A stretch of DNA of 64,000 nucleotides from Cytophagaceae bacterium (GCA_027491315.1 JAIXWL010000017.1:62001-126000); one strand, 5' to 3'; positions 35,385-44,564 are shown, numbered from the stretch's first letter. A program made the numbers and translations. Notes: a model not told the origin generated them from the sequence alone.

Positions 35385-36703
35385 TGTTTAATTTTTGATT
35401 CTTCTTTCGGAGAAATCTTACCAACTATGGTCAATTTTACCGTGTCAATTCTTGTTTCAGTGGACGTTAAAATCTGAAATTGAAAAGGATTCAAGGTAAT
35501 GATTTCATTGGCTTGCGGAATATCTTCATACAAACTGATTAGCATGCCTCCTAAGGTTTCATAGTCGCCTTCAGGAAGGTTCCAATCATATTTCTCATTG
35601 AGGTAATCTATCTCGTGCCTTCCTGATAGTAGGTAGGTATTTTCATCCAATTTCTTTTCTACCCAATCTTCCGAATCATCGTATTCATCCTGAATTTCTC
35701 CAAAAATCTTTTCCATGACATCTTCCATACTGACTAGGCCCGATGTGCTTCCAAACTCATCCACCACCAAGGCCAGTGATTTTCTGTCTTTGGAAAACTT
35801 CAGCATCAGGTCGTTGGCCGGCATAGCCTCGGGAACGATCAATATGCTGGTAAGAATCGATTGAATATCCTTGGGTTTTTTAAATAGGGCTAATGAATGG
35901 CAATAGCCCAAGACATCTTCTAAACTCTCTTTATAGACCAATACTTTGGAATGCCCTGATTCAATAAATACTTGTTTGAGACCCTCTATGCCTTCTTCTA
36001 AATCTATGGCGGTGATTTCTGTTCTCGGAATCATACAATCACGCACTTTTACTTGTTTAAACTCCAGGGCATTATGAAAGATTTTGGTATCGACCTCCGC
36101 CTCCTCTTCCGTTGAAACCTTGCGATTTAAATTTTGTAAATAGTTATTTAGGTCTGTCAGACCGAAAGCGGGTTTTTCTTCCGAATAGTTTAGTCGTAAA
36201 ACTCGGGTAATAAACCATTTAGATAAACCAACTGTCACCCAGACTAAAGGGAACATTAAAGCATATACAATCCAAATGATGATAGCCAAAAACTCCAATA
36301 TGACGTCTGGGTTAATGAGGAAAATACTTTTTGGGGTAAATTCGGAAGTTATGAGAATGAGAATGGTGGCAACAATGGAAGCTAATAAACGTGCCAGGAT
36401 TTCATTTTGAAGTAATGGGATGTAATGTAAAATTTGATGGTGCAAAAACTCCTCCATGAAAATACCATAGGCCACAAGGGACAAAGTATTACCAATCAAC
36501 ATAGTTCCTATGAATCTAGAGGGTGATTGGTTAAAATTGGAAATGATTTTGGCGCTCAGGATATTTTGCTTCGCTTTGAGCTCAAAGTATAATTTATTAC
36601 AGGAAACGAAGGCCATTTCTACGCCAGAAAAGAAGGCAGAGAATATCATTGAAATGATTATTCCAGCTACTTGAGTGGTATATAATCCGGGATCTGGGTC
36701 CAT
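35381..36703 (-). CDS. HlyC/CorC-family CBS-domain transporter-associated protein (possibly GldE)
   Basis: A 440-residue membrane protein: N-terminal CNNM/DUF21 domain with four hydrophobic segments (about 10-165), a pair of CBS domains (about 205-320, MIPRTEITAIDLEEG; SLALVVDEFGSTSGLVSMEDVMEKIFGEI) and a C-terminal CorC_HlyC domain. Members regulate Mg2+ or Co2+ transport. In gliding Bacteroidota a protein of the same architecture is called GldE, and the MDPDPG start resembles it, but the usual neighbour gldD is absent, so I leave the name open. It ends the leftward ccm transcription unit. Confidence 0.85.
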   Translation of the reverse strand: MDPDPGLYTTQVAGIIISMIFSAFFSGVEMAFVSCNKLYFELKAKQNILSAKIISNFNQSPSRFIGTMLIGNTLSLVAYGIFMEEFLHHQILHYIPLLQNEILARLLASIVATILILITSEFTPKSIFLINPDVILEFLAIIIWIVYALMFPLVWVTVGLSKWFITRVLRLNYSEEKPAFGLTDLNNYLQNLNRKVSTEEEAEVDTKIFHNALEFKQVKVRDCMIPRTEITAIDLEEGIEGLKQVFIESGHSKVLVYKESLEDVLGYCHSLALFKKPKDIQSILTSILIVPEAMPANDLMLKFSKDRKSLALVVDEFGSTSGLVSMEDVMEKIFGEIQDEYDDSEDWVEKKLDENTYLLSGRHEIDYLNEKYDWNLPEGDYETLGGMLISLYEDIPQANEIITLNPFQFQILTSTETRIDTVKLTIVGKISPKEESKIKH

Positions 36704-36708
36704 TTAAA

Positions 36709-36981
36709 TTAGTTTTTGCGCTTGTTACTTTTCATAGCTCGGCTACGGATATCTTGTTTGGACTCTCCCGCTTTTTTTTCTTCTTCCTTGAGGCGCAAAT
36801 TCTTGGAATATTGAAAGTAAAGGAGTGAACCTAGAGCAAACATAAGCCAAACATAATGAAAGTAAATCTCTAACCAAAAATTTCCTTTGATTTCAACAGG
36901 TGTTGGAGCATTTAAGTCTATGATCCAAATGATAAAAAAACCTATGCCAGCTGACAATATGATAATCTCTTTCCTAGTCAT
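36709..36981 (-). CDS. Small two-helix membrane protein in the ccm cluster
   Basis: A 90-residue protein with two membrane helices (about 7-24 and 38-60) and a long basic, charged tail (KNLRLKEEEKKAGESKQDIRSRAMKSNKRKN). I do not recognise a family. It lies 4 nt after the CcmF-like gene and 5 nt before the CorC-like gene, so it is part of the cytochrome c operon. By topology it could be an assembly helper, as CcmD and CcmH fragments are, but that is only a guess. Confidence 0.75.
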   Translation of the reverse strand: MTRKEIIILSAGIGFFIIWIIDLNAPTPVEIKGNFWLEIYFHYVWLMFALGSLLYFQYSKNLRLKEEEKKAGESKQDIRSRAMKSNKRKN

Positions 36982-36985
36982 GTGA

Positions 36986-39538
36986 TTATGCTACTTTTGG
37001 TTGTTGCATTCTACGGTACATGGCCACAAATAATCCCATAAAGATCAAAATAGATCCTACCCATACCAAATTAATGTAGGGTTTTTCTAAGGCTTTGATG
37101 ATAATCAAATCTTGTTGGGTCGTATTTACCGCAAAACTAAACTGTTGGGTTTTAGGATTTATGGCCGTGAATTTAATTTTAATTCCCGTTTCTTCGCTCT
37201 CAAATGCCGGCATGGCCACCATGCCACCTTTAATGATGAAAAGTGGAGCTAGGGAGAATTGCTGGAAGTTTTTTCCAAGGACCAGGAATTGTGCTTTCAC
37301 AGCGGCATCATTCGGACCTAAAGTCATATCTTCCACCGTATTAACACGAGAAACATCTTGCAATACAGCTACAAAATCATTTAGGAACAAAGTATCGCCA
37401 ATACTAACCGTGGAGTTCACCGTTTGACTCCATTGTTTTTCTTCTCCTGCTTCTGCTGCTAATCTAGGATCAAGCGAAACGTAAGTATAGATGTCGTGGC
37501 TCAAGGCGTGTTTCACGTCGGGAGAAATGGCTGTACCCATTTTAGGATTTACTTGCCAGCGAGGGAATAATGAAACAGATTTCCCTTCGGCATTTTTAAA
37601 TTCTAATTCATAATAGGTATTCTCTGGCTCTACGGTTAAAGTATCCCCTTTTTTGGCAATCAATTGGCCATCTTTTTCTACATTACGTAAAGCTACTGCA
37701 TGGAAATCACCCTCAATGATTTCAAAATCCTTTCTAGGGTAATATCCTGGCTTTCCTCTTAGCTCAATCATGCGGCCTTTGTAGGTAACCAAATAATCTT
37801 GCATTTGAGCCCCTTGGCCTAACCAAAGTGGAAGATTTTCCTTGTTCTCCTTGTTGTCATCTTTCGTAAACTGCTCCACTTTATTGGAAATAGCGAAACC
37901 TGAACGGTTCAGTGAAACGACTTTGGAATATCCAGATGAAAATAAGATACCAATCAACATTACTGCAAGACCCACGTGAGCCATAGCTCCTCCTACCAAA
38001 TTGAAACGCTGGCGAATTAAGAATATCAGTATGTTGAAATTAGCGATGACCGAGAATAAACTGGTCCACAATAAGAAGATATAGGAAATCGTGTAGACCT
38101 TGCCTAGGTTGACAAAAAGTACAGTAAATAATGTAGCTACCAAAGCCGAGTTTGTAAGCGGCTTAAATGAGGTGGATTCTTTCAATTTTCCCCACCAGAT
38201 GTATTGTCCTACCGCACTTAAAGCAGCAATCGCAATGAAGATCCAAATTTGAATTTTACTGTAATGCTCTACTTGATCAGCTGGTAATGCAATATTTGAT
38301 ACGATGCCAAAAGCTTCCGCAATTTTATTGTATACCGGGATGGAGGTGGTGAAAATTAATTGGAATGCAGAAAGTCCTAAAATGGAAGCCCCTACAAAAA
38401 TCCAGAATTCACGGGAGTAAACTCCTAGCTCTTTTTCGTCTACAGGTAATTCTTTCCATCGCTTGACAGCAAAGAATATAGCAACAAACAAGAAAGTTAA
38501 CATGTAGATGAGCAACTGTCCAGATAATCCTAGGTCGGTAAATGAGTGAACAGACGCATTTCCTAAAATACCTGAGCGATTTAGGAAGGTAGAATATAAG
38601 ACTAAGATAAAGGTGGCAATCACCAAGATGATGGAGGTTTTCAAGGCAGCACTAGAATGCTTGTAGGCAATCATGGTGTGAATGGCACCAATAAGCACTA
38701 ACCATGGCACAAAAGAGGCATTTTCTACCGGGTCCCAGTTCCAATATCCTCCAAAATTCAAGGTTTCATAGGCCCAATAAGCCCCCATCATGATACCAAT
38801 ACCCAAGATTCCAGCTCCAAAGAGAGCCCAAGGCAAGGCCGGCTTAATCCATTCTGTTAATTGCTTTTTCCATAGACCAGCTATCAAATAAGCGAAAGGA
38901 ACTAAGGTTAAAGCAAAGCCCAAGAACAAGGTAGGAGGGTGAATCACCATCCAATAATTCTGCAATAAAGGGTTTAATCCTCTTCCGTCCTTAGGAATGA
39001 AATTCGGTTGCATGCTCCAAACCGGAAGATCTGGCTGGGCTTCACGCAATAATAAAAAGGGCGATGAGCCAATTTTTAGATCAATGTAAGGAAGAATGAC
39101 GCCCAAAATCATGGAGGTCAAAAAGGTTTGAACCAAGGCAAATACCGTCATTACGGGTGCTTCCCATTTGGGGTTTTTGACCATCAAAATCACGCCCAAA
39201 ATCGCTTGCCAGAATATCCAAAGCAAGAAACTGCCCTCTTGTCCTTCCCAATAGCATGAAATCATGAATGCCATTGGTAAAGCCTTAGATGAATGGGAGA
39301 AGGCGTAATGGTATTCGAAATAATGGTTGTAAATAATGACAAATAGGCTAGATGCTACACCAATCACCGCTAGGAGGTGAAGGATAAAAATGCCTCTGGC
39401 TAATTTTACCCAATCTTTGGCGGCTAATTCATCAGCCGTTTGAGTGGCTTTGAAATAGGAGAAAGTTGCCAAAAGGGCAGTTACAAAGGATATGATGACT
39501 AGTAGGTGACCAACTGATCCGATTGTCTCGTGTATCAT
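36986..39538 (-). CDS. ccmF: Cytochrome c heme lyase subunit CcmF
   Basis: An 850-residue polytopic inner-membrane protein of the heme-handling CcmF/CcsA family. The heme-binding tryptophan-rich motif is GGYWNWDPVENASFVPW (about 258-274), and VIHPPTLFLGFA with its conserved His occurs about 198. A large periplasmic domain (about 560-810) sits before the last helix. CcmF joins heme, delivered by CcmE, to apocytochrome c. It overlaps ccmE by 4 nt and is somewhat longer than E. coli CcmF, mostly in that domain. No ccmG or ccmH gene is beside it. Confidence 0.92.
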   Translation of the reverse strand: MIHETIGSVGHLLVIISFVTALLATFSYFKATQTADELAAKDWVKLARGIFILHLLAVIGVASSLFVIIYNHYFEYHYAFSHSSKALPMAFMISCYWEGQEGSFLLWIFWQAILGVILMVKNPKWEAPVMTVFALVQTFLTSMILGVILPYIDLKIGSSPFLLLREAQPDLPVWSMQPNFIPKDGRGLNPLLQNYWMVIHPPTLFLGFALTLVPFAYLIAGLWKKQLTEWIKPALPWALFGAGILGIGIMMGAYWAYETLNFGGYWNWDPVENASFVPWLVLIGAIHTMIAYKHSSAALKTSIILVIATFILVLYSTFLNRSGILGNASVHSFTDLGLSGQLLIYMLTFLFVAIFFAVKRWKELPVDEKELGVYSREFWIFVGASILGLSAFQLIFTTSIPVYNKIAEAFGIVSNIALPADQVEHYSKIQIWIFIAIAALSAVGQYIWWGKLKESTSFKPLTNSALVATLFTVLFVNLGKVYTISYIFLLWTSLFSVIANFNILIFLIRQRFNLVGGAMAHVGLAVMLIGILFSSGYSKVVSLNRSGFAISNKVEQFTKDDNKENKENLPLWLGQGAQMQDYLVTYKGRMIELRGKPGYYPRKDFEIIEGDFHAVALRNVEKDGQLIAKKGDTLTVEPENTYYELEFKNAEGKSVSLFPRWQVNPKMGTAISPDVKHALSHDIYTYVSLDPRLAAEAGEEKQWSQTVNSTVSIGDTLFLNDFVAVLQDVSRVNTVEDMTLGPNDAAVKAQFLVLGKNFQQFSLAPLFIIKGGMVAMPAFESEETGIKIKFTAINPKTQQFSFAVNTTQQDLIIIKALEKPYINLVWVGSILIFMGLFVAMYRRMQQPKVA

Positions 39539-39984
39539 AATTGTTTTTTTGCTTCATATGTGGCTGTTGAATCAGCCGAAATTTTACCTTCCTGATATTT
39601 AGAAGGGCATTTCAATAAAATTTTATCGCAATAAAAAATCTTGTCAGACTTCATACTTCCCACCAAAACGATTTTCTCTGAACGTTCAAAATCCTGAGGC
39701 TTGGGAGCAGCATAAACCACTTGGTTTTCTCTTCCTAAACTATCTTGAACAATGAATTCCAAGCGATTAGCATCCACTGCGGGGTCAAAATGCATCCCAA
39801 CAATCTTTCCTTGGGAATCTTTTTTTAAGGTACCTACCACATGGACTTTTTGATTGGGGTCATTTTGTGATATACGCTCTGCCTCATCAAAACCCACATA
39901 GGTACTGGCATCTCCTGTGGTAATCAAAATAATTCCAATAGCCACTGCAATTAGAATCAGACCAATGATATGTGTCTTTTTCAT
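39535..39984 (-). CDS. ccmE: Heme chaperone CcmE, Cys-type (CxxxY) variant
   Basis: A 149-residue membrane-anchored periplasmic protein. One N-terminal helix (about 5-22) is followed by an OB-fold (VHVVGTLKKDSQG, LEFIVQDSLG, KIVLVGSM). In E. coli the heme is bound covalently by a His in the motif HxxxY; here the same place reads CPSKY, Cys126 to Tyr130. A CxxxY form is known from Desulfovibrio and archaea. It holds heme coming from CcmC and passes it to CcmF. The gene overlaps ccmF by 4 nt and follows ccmD by 4 nt. Confidence 0.9.
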   Translation of the reverse strand: MKKTHIIGLILIAVAIGIILITTGDASTYVGFDEAERISQNDPNQKVHVVGTLKKDSQGKIVGMHFDPAVDANRLEFIVQDSLGRENQVVYAAPKPQDFERSEKIVLVGSMKSDKIFYCDKILLKCPSKYQEGKISADSTATYEAKKQL

Positions 39985-39988
39985 ATTT

Positions 39989-40198
39989 TTATTTATTGAC
40001 TTGCTTTTCGAGCTTACTAATCTTTTTATCGAGACTTATCAGGTAAATGAATAATCCCAAGAGAATAACGAGAACTACGGCAATCACCACGTAGATTTTG
40101 CCATCAGCGCGAAAGTTATCCGCCATTTCAATGTCGCTTTGAGCTAAACCAAGAAAACAGGTTAAACTGAACAATAAGGTTAAACTATATTTTTTCAT
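39989..40198 (-). CDS. ccmD: CcmD-like small membrane protein
   Basis: A 69-residue protein with a cleavable-looking N-terminal signal (MKKYSLTLLFSLTCFLGLAQ), one further membrane helix (about 35-54) and a charged tail (DKKISKLEKQVNK). Position between ccmC and ccmE and the helix-plus-basic-tail layout mark it as CcmD, which helps release holo-CcmE from the CcmABC complex. The added signal peptide is usual in Bacteroidota. It overlaps ccmC by 4 nt. Confidence 0.8.
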   Translation of the reverse strand: MKKYSLTLLFSLTCFLGLAQSDIEMADNFRADGKIYVVIAVVLVILLGLFIYLISLDKKISKLEKQVNK

Positions 40199-40875
40199 GC
40201 TTGTTCTTTTTCTTCTAATAAAACTTCAATTTTTCGGATTCTGATTCGTAATTGAGCATACCAAAAACCTAGGCACATCCAACCTATAATGGCCGGATAA
40301 AATACCATCCTCATTCGATTGTCCAAATCCATGGAATTAAAACCAGGATTTCCTCCATTTCCCGGATGTAAGGAATCCGTCATGCGGGGAAGTATCCAAA
40401 TCAGGACCATGAAAATGATGAATGCAAAAATATTGTAAACAGATGATATTCTCGCTTTTTGTTGTTCATCCGGTAAAGAAGAACGAACCAAACCATAAGC
40501 TAAATAAATTAACATCCCAATGGCTACCGAGTTTAGTTTTGGGTCATTCGTCCACCAATCTCCCCATGTAAATTTAGCCCAAATGCTGCCCGTAAGTAAA
40601 CCCAAGGTAGCAAATACAAGTCCTGTAATGACATAGGCATTTGACTTTAAATCATCCAAAGGGTCAGATTTGCGTAAATATTGGATGGAATGAAACACGG
40701 ACACGCCTAAGAGGGCAATCATACTAAACCACATGGTTACGTGGAAGTATAGATTACGAACAGTTTCATTCAAAATAGCTTGGCGGGGCACCTGCCCTGC
40801 AAAACCCATGTACATGGTGTAAACCAGCAATAGCATGCCAGCCCATTTCCAATACTGTTTTTTTAATGTCTCCAT
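40195..40875 (-). CDS. ccmC: Heme exporter subunit CcmC
   Basis: A 226-residue protein with six membrane helices and the periplasmic tryptophan-rich heme motif WGDWWTNDPKLNS (about 107-119), somewhat diverged from the canonical WGxxWxWDxRLT. Conserved heme-ligand His residues flank it (YFHVTMWFSM; DSLHPGNGG). CcmC presents heme to CcmE in the periplasm. It overlaps the start of ccmB by 13 nt and ccmD by 4 nt, so translation is probably coupled. Confidence 0.9.
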   Translation of the reverse strand: METLKKQYWKWAGMLLLVYTMYMGFAGQVPRQAILNETVRNLYFHVTMWFSMIALLGVSVFHSIQYLRKSDPLDDLKSNAYVITGLVFATLGLLTGSIWAKFTWGDWWTNDPKLNSVAIGMLIYLAYGLVRSSLPDEQQKARISSVYNIFAFIIFMVLIWILPRMTDSLHPGNGGNPGFNSMDLDNRMRMVFYPAIIGWMCLGFWYAQLRIRIRKIEVLLEEKEQA

Positions 40876-41528
40876 ATATAAGGGAAAAGTATACCAGATA
40901 AAACGATGACAATCACATCAAGTGAAGCTAAAACCGCAATTTCATCCCAGTTTTCTGAGATTGAAATCCCATCTAAAGCACTTTTGGAAAGCTTTAACAA
41001 AAATAACAATAAGGGTATGATGATAGGGAAGCTTAATACCGCCATCAGGGTAGAGGTATTTTCAGCTTGTGCGGCAATCCCACCAACCAAGGAAAGGGTT
41101 GAAGCAAATCCAATAGATCCTAGTATCAGGGCAATGACATACAGCGACATGTTGCCCACAGGGTTTCCCATTACCCAAGAGTACATAAAGATTCCTATCA
41201 ACGATATGCCCATCATTAGGATGGAATTATAGAGGATTTTGGAAAAAATGACGGATTCCGGTTTTACTAATGTATAATAAAACAGACCCCGCTGTGATGA
41301 TTCTTGTGTAAAACTTTTACCGATAGCATTGATGGCAATAAAGAGCAAAATAACCCAAAAAAGGACATTCCAGGTAATCGGACTAATGGATTCTTGCTTG
41401 GCCTTGAAAGCTAAATAACAAACGAAAATGGTAGAGGCCAAGTAAAGCAACAAACCGTGAACGGCATATTTTTGACGCCATTCCATTTGTAATTCTTTTT
41501 GAAACAAAACCTTGATCTCCTGAAGCAT
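40863..41528 (-). CDS. ccmB: Heme exporter subunit CcmB
   Basis: About 221 residues from the ATG at 41528 (MLQEIKVLFQKELQMEWRQK); an upstream start at 41621 would add 31 residues unlike the family, so I reject it. Six membrane helices and the cytoplasmic N-terminal KELQMEWRQKYAV match CcmB, the membrane partner of the CcmA ATPase. No ccmA gene is in the window; in this phylum it is often unlinked. First gene of the ccmB-C-D-E-F unit, which reads leftward. Confidence 0.9.
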   Translation of the reverse strand: MLQEIKVLFQKELQMEWRQKYAVHGLLLYLASTIFVCYLAFKAKQESISPITWNVLFWVILLFIAINAIGKSFTQESSQRGLFYYTLVKPESVIFSKILYNSILMMGISLIGIFMYSWVMGNPVGNMSLYVIALILGSIGFASTLSLVGGIAAQAENTSTLMAVLSFPIIIPLLLFLLKLSKSALDGISISENWDEIAVLASLDVIVIVLSGILFPYIWRH

Positions 41529-41664
41529 TATCAATGTCAATATTTTAAAGGACCTGCAATTTACGACAGAAAGTTGGCTTTGATGAATATTCCAAGGAGT
41601 ATTTTGGGGAATTAAAATCAAATTATTTAAAACTAAGAATTATCATTTTTTAGCTCGGAAATAC

Positions 41665-41683
41665 TTAGTACATTTGTGCCTAA
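41665..41683 (+). promoter_or_regulatory. feoAB promoter core inside a TTAG-N11-CTAA box
   Basis: TACATTTG (41669-41676) matches the -7 consensus TAnnTTTG, 43 nt before the feoA ATG. It is enclosed by TTAG (41665) and CCTAA (ending 41683), with the 19-bp length and outer arms of the DtxR/IdeR iron box (TTAGG...CCTAA). An iron-loaded DtxR-type repressor bound here would block the promoter. The inner bases match poorly, so this is a candidate only. Confidence 0.4.
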
Positions 41684-41719
41684 TTTTGAATTATTCTAAA
41701 TAAGAATGGAGGTTTGTTT

Positions 41720-41944
41720 ATGCTAACACTGGCGGATTTACGGATAGGAGAACATGGGGAAATTACAGGGTTTACAGACCAAATTCTCTCATTAAAGCTT
41801 TTAGAAATGGGTTGCTTGCCCGGTACCGAAGTGATATTAACGCATCATGCACCATTTGGTGACCCGATTGCCTTAAAAGTTTCTGGTTATACCTTAACCA
41901 TGAGAAGAGAAGAAGCGGCTACCATTCAAATCAAACGAAAATAA
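41720..41944 (+). CDS. feoA: Ferrous iron transport protein A
   Basis: A 74-residue SH3-like protein (MLTLADLRIGEHGEITGF; LLEMGCLPGTEVILTHHAPFGDPIALKVSGYTLTMRREEA). The LEMGxxPG and RxEEA motifs are diagnostic of FeoA, which assists FeoB in Fe(II) uptake. The ATG at 41720 is chosen over a TTG at 41714 because a strong GGAGG lies 7 nt before it, one of the few Shine-Dalgarno sequences in the window. feoB begins 7 nt after the stop. Confidence 0.93.
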   Translation: MLTLADLRIGEHGEITGFTDQILSLKLLEMGCLPGTEVILTHHAPFGDPIALKVSGYTLTMRREEAATIQIKRK

Positions 41945-41951
41945 AATTACA

Positions 41952-44078
41952 TTGGCTAACGTAACCAGAATAGCGCTTATTGGTAATCCAAATGCTGGGA
42001 AATCCTCTTTGTTCAACACGTTGACAGGATTGAACCAAAAAACAGGGAACTTTCCAGGGGTAACCATGGATAAGTTAACCGGTGTTTGGGAATTAGAACC
42101 AGGCCGAAATATCGAAATTCTGGACTTACCAGGCATATACAGCATTTATCCTAAATCAATTGATGAAGAATTAGTCATCAATATTTTAGCTAATCCGAAT
42201 CATCCAGATTATCCTGACATGGCAATCGTGGTGGCGGATGCTTCCAATTTAAAGCGTAATTTATTGTTATTTTCTCAAGTAAGAGATCTCGGTATTCCGA
42301 CCGTCTTGGCCTTGAATATGATAGATGTAGCTGAAAATCAGGGATTTGTGATTAATTCGTTGAAGCTCGCTCGTGAGTTGAATGTGGAAGTGGCAGAAAT
42401 CAATGCCAAAAAAGGAATTGGTGTTGGTGGCTTGAAGCTTGCAGTTGTCAAAACCTTGAAACATCGATATGCTTCCAATGATGCCTTGCCCTTACCTGTG
42501 GAGGAAGCTCTGATTGAAGATGTGCAAAAACAGTTTGGAGAAGCGGATCCTTATCGATCACTTTTATGGTTGATGGAGCATGATCGAATGAAAATGTTTG
42601 ATCAAGCACAGCGGGAATCTTTTGATCATTTGATGGAGAAACATCATTTTGAACCAAAGAAATACAAATCAGCAGAAACGGTTAAGCGCTATGAGCAGAT
42701 TTCCGAGGTCGTGGAGCGTTGTGTGATCAATCTGAATCGCCAATGGGATGCTGAACCAGTTAAGACTTGGACCGATCGCCTAGATAAAGCATTTATTCAT
42801 TCATTCTGGGGATATGTGATATTCTTGGCCATTCTATTTGTGATGTTCCAAGCGGTATTTACATGGGCAACCTATCCCATGGATTTGATTGATGGAGGGG
42901 TGGCCCAGTTGAATGATTGGTTAAAAGGAATATTACCTGAATCTCCTTTAACGGGTTTATTGACCGACGGTTTGATTGCTGGAGTTGGTGGAGTATTGAT
43001 ATTTGTACCTCAAATTGCCTTTTTGTTCTTCTTCATTTCCATGTTGGAAGAAACCGGATATATGTCGCGCGTGATGTTCATCATGGACAAAATGATGCGA
43101 CGTTTTGGATTAAATGGCAAATCGGTAGTACCCTTAATATCAGGTATAGCCTGTGCAGTGCCTGCCATCATGAGTACCCGATCCATTGGTTCTTGGAAAG
43201 ATCGTTTGATCACCATTTTGGTTACACCTTTGATGTCTTGTTCAGCTAGGCTACCTATTTATACGGTTTTAATTGCTTTGGTTGTGCCCGAGAAAAACAC
43301 TCTTTTTGGAGTGTTTAATCTGCAAGGAGTAGCCTTGTTTGGTTTATATTTATTAGGCTTTTTTATGGCCTTACTTTCTGCTTGGGTGCTGAAGAAAATT
43401 TTGAGAGCCAAAGAAAGAAGTTATTTCATCATGGAATTGCCGACTTACAAAGGTCCTCGTTTTAAGCACGTAGCTATTTCTATTTATAATTCTGTTCGAG
43501 CATTTGTATTCGAAGCAGGAAAAATCATTGTGGCTATTTCCATTGTTTTATGGGTATTTGCTAGTTATGGCCCGGGTGATAGTATGTCCAAAATTGAAGA
43601 GCAAGTTCGATTGAACAACCCAAGCCTGAGCGGAGTAGATTTAAGCAATAAGATTGCTTCGGAGAAATTGGAGAATTCTTACGCAGGCCATTTTGGTAAA
43701 TTGATTGAACCCGCCATCAAACCATTGGGATATGATTGGAAAATCGGTATTGCCTTGATCACCTCATTTGCAGCACGTGAAGTTTTTGTTGGTACCATGT
43801 CAACGATATACAGCCTGGGCGGCGAAGTAGATGACGAGAATGCTACCATCAAAAATAGGATGCGTGCTGAAATTAATCCTGATACAGGAAAACCTATGTA
43901 CGATGCTGCTTTAGGCTTCTCGCTTTTGATATTCTATGCCTTTGCTATGCAATGCATGAGTACCTTAGCTACTACCTACCGTGAAACGAAATCTTGGAAA
44001 TACCCCTTAATTCAGTTCGGTTACATGACCACTTTGGCTTATTTAGCCGCGTTTTTGGTATACCAAATTTTATCCTAA
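41952..44078 (+). CDS. feoB: Ferrous iron transporter FeoB
   Basis: A 708-residue inner-membrane Fe(II) transporter. The N-terminal G domain shows G1 GNPNAGKSSLFN, G2 Thr in FPGVTMDK, G3 DLPGIYSI and G4 NMID (about 118), then the GDI-like helical domain. The membrane part carries two Gate motifs (PLISGIACAVPAIMSTRSI with its Cys, and LLIFYAFAMQCMSTLATT). No in-frame ATG precedes the conserved start, so initiation is at TTG (TTGGCTAACG). Its stop abuts that of the convergent thioesterase gene. Likely iron-regulated with feoA. Confidence 0.95.
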   Translation: MANVTRIALIGNPNAGKSSLFNTLTGLNQKTGNFPGVTMDKLTGVWELEPGRNIEILDLPGIYSIYPKSIDEELVINILANPNHPDYPDMAIVVADASNLKRNLLLFSQVRDLGIPTVLALNMIDVAENQGFVINSLKLARELNVEVAEINAKKGIGVGGLKLAVVKTLKHRYASNDALPLPVEEALIEDVQKQFGEADPYRSLLWLMEHDRMKMFDQAQRESFDHLMEKHHFEPKKYKSAETVKRYEQISEVVERCVINLNRQWDAEPVKTWTDRLDKAFIHSFWGYVIFLAILFVMFQAVFTWATYPMDLIDGGVAQLNDWLKGILPESPLTGLLTDGLIAGVGGVLIFVPQIAFLFFFISMLEETGYMSRVMFIMDKMMRRFGLNGKSVVPLISGIACAVPAIMSTRSIGSWKDRLITILVTPLMSCSARLPIYTVLIALVVPEKNTLFGVFNLQGVALFGLYLLGFFMALLSAWVLKKILRAKERSYFIMELPTYKGPRFKHVAISIYNSVRAFVFEAGKIIVAISIVLWVFASYGPGDSMSKIEEQVRLNNPSLSGVDLSNKIASEKLENSYAGHFGKLIEPAIKPLGYDWKIGIALITSFAAREVFVGTMSTIYSLGGEVDDENATIKNRMRAEINPDTGKPMYDAALGFSLLIFYAFAMQCMSTLATTYRETKSWKYPLIQFGYMTTLAYLAAFLVYQILS

Positions 44079-44528
44079 TTACATTTTAAATGGAATGGAT
44101 GTGGCAGCTAAATTGCTAGATCCTTTGGCCAATAATTTGCCTTCGGCATTGAACATTTTGGCTTCCACATTGGCTACTTTTTTACCCACTCGGAACACTT
44201 CTGAAACTACCGTGATTTTTTCTCCGGCTTTAGCTCCATACAGAAAATCTATGCTCAAGTTGATGGTGACATACAAATGTTCTATATCACAGGTGATTAG
44301 CGTAGTCCCCATCATTTCATCCAATAGCATGGATATAACTCCACCATGTAATACCCCGGCATGATTGCATTGGTCTTCCCTAACCTCAAATTCAGCCGTC
44401 ATGGAACCCGCGGAGACCGATTTTAAAATTCCATCTAAATAACGTGTAATGGGATTCGGATTTTCATGTGCCATTTTTTTGCCAATGTACTGAGACAAAA
44501 ATGCAATGGCTTTATCATTTGCTTTCAT
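44079..44528 (-). CDS. PaaI-like hotdog thioesterase
   Basis: A 149-residue hotdog protein. NHAGVLHGGVISMLLDEMMGTTLIT is the family signature, with the catalytic Asp in LLDEMMG, followed by TINLSIDFLYGAKAGEKI. It hydrolyses acyl- or aryl-CoA thioesters; the paa genes are absent, so the substrate is open. Its last codon directly abuts the feoB stop. It is distinct from the MenI-like protein, which has Glu instead of Asp at the catalytic position. Confidence 0.85.
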   Translation of the reverse strand: MKANDKAIAFLSQYIGKKMAHENPNPITRYLDGILKSVSAGSMTAEFEVREDQCNHAGVLHGGVISMLLDEMMGTTLITCDIEHLYVTINLSIDFLYGAKAGEKITVVSEVFRVGKKVANVEAKMFNAEGKLLAKGSSNLAATSIPFKM

Positions 44529-44564
44529 ATGGATATTTGGATAGGCGGTGATATATAATTTTTA

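Noticed and set aside
37095-37427. 110-residue ORF on the plus strand inside ccmF
   Set aside because: Antisense to the conserved periplasmic part of CcmF; no recognisable features or ribosome site.
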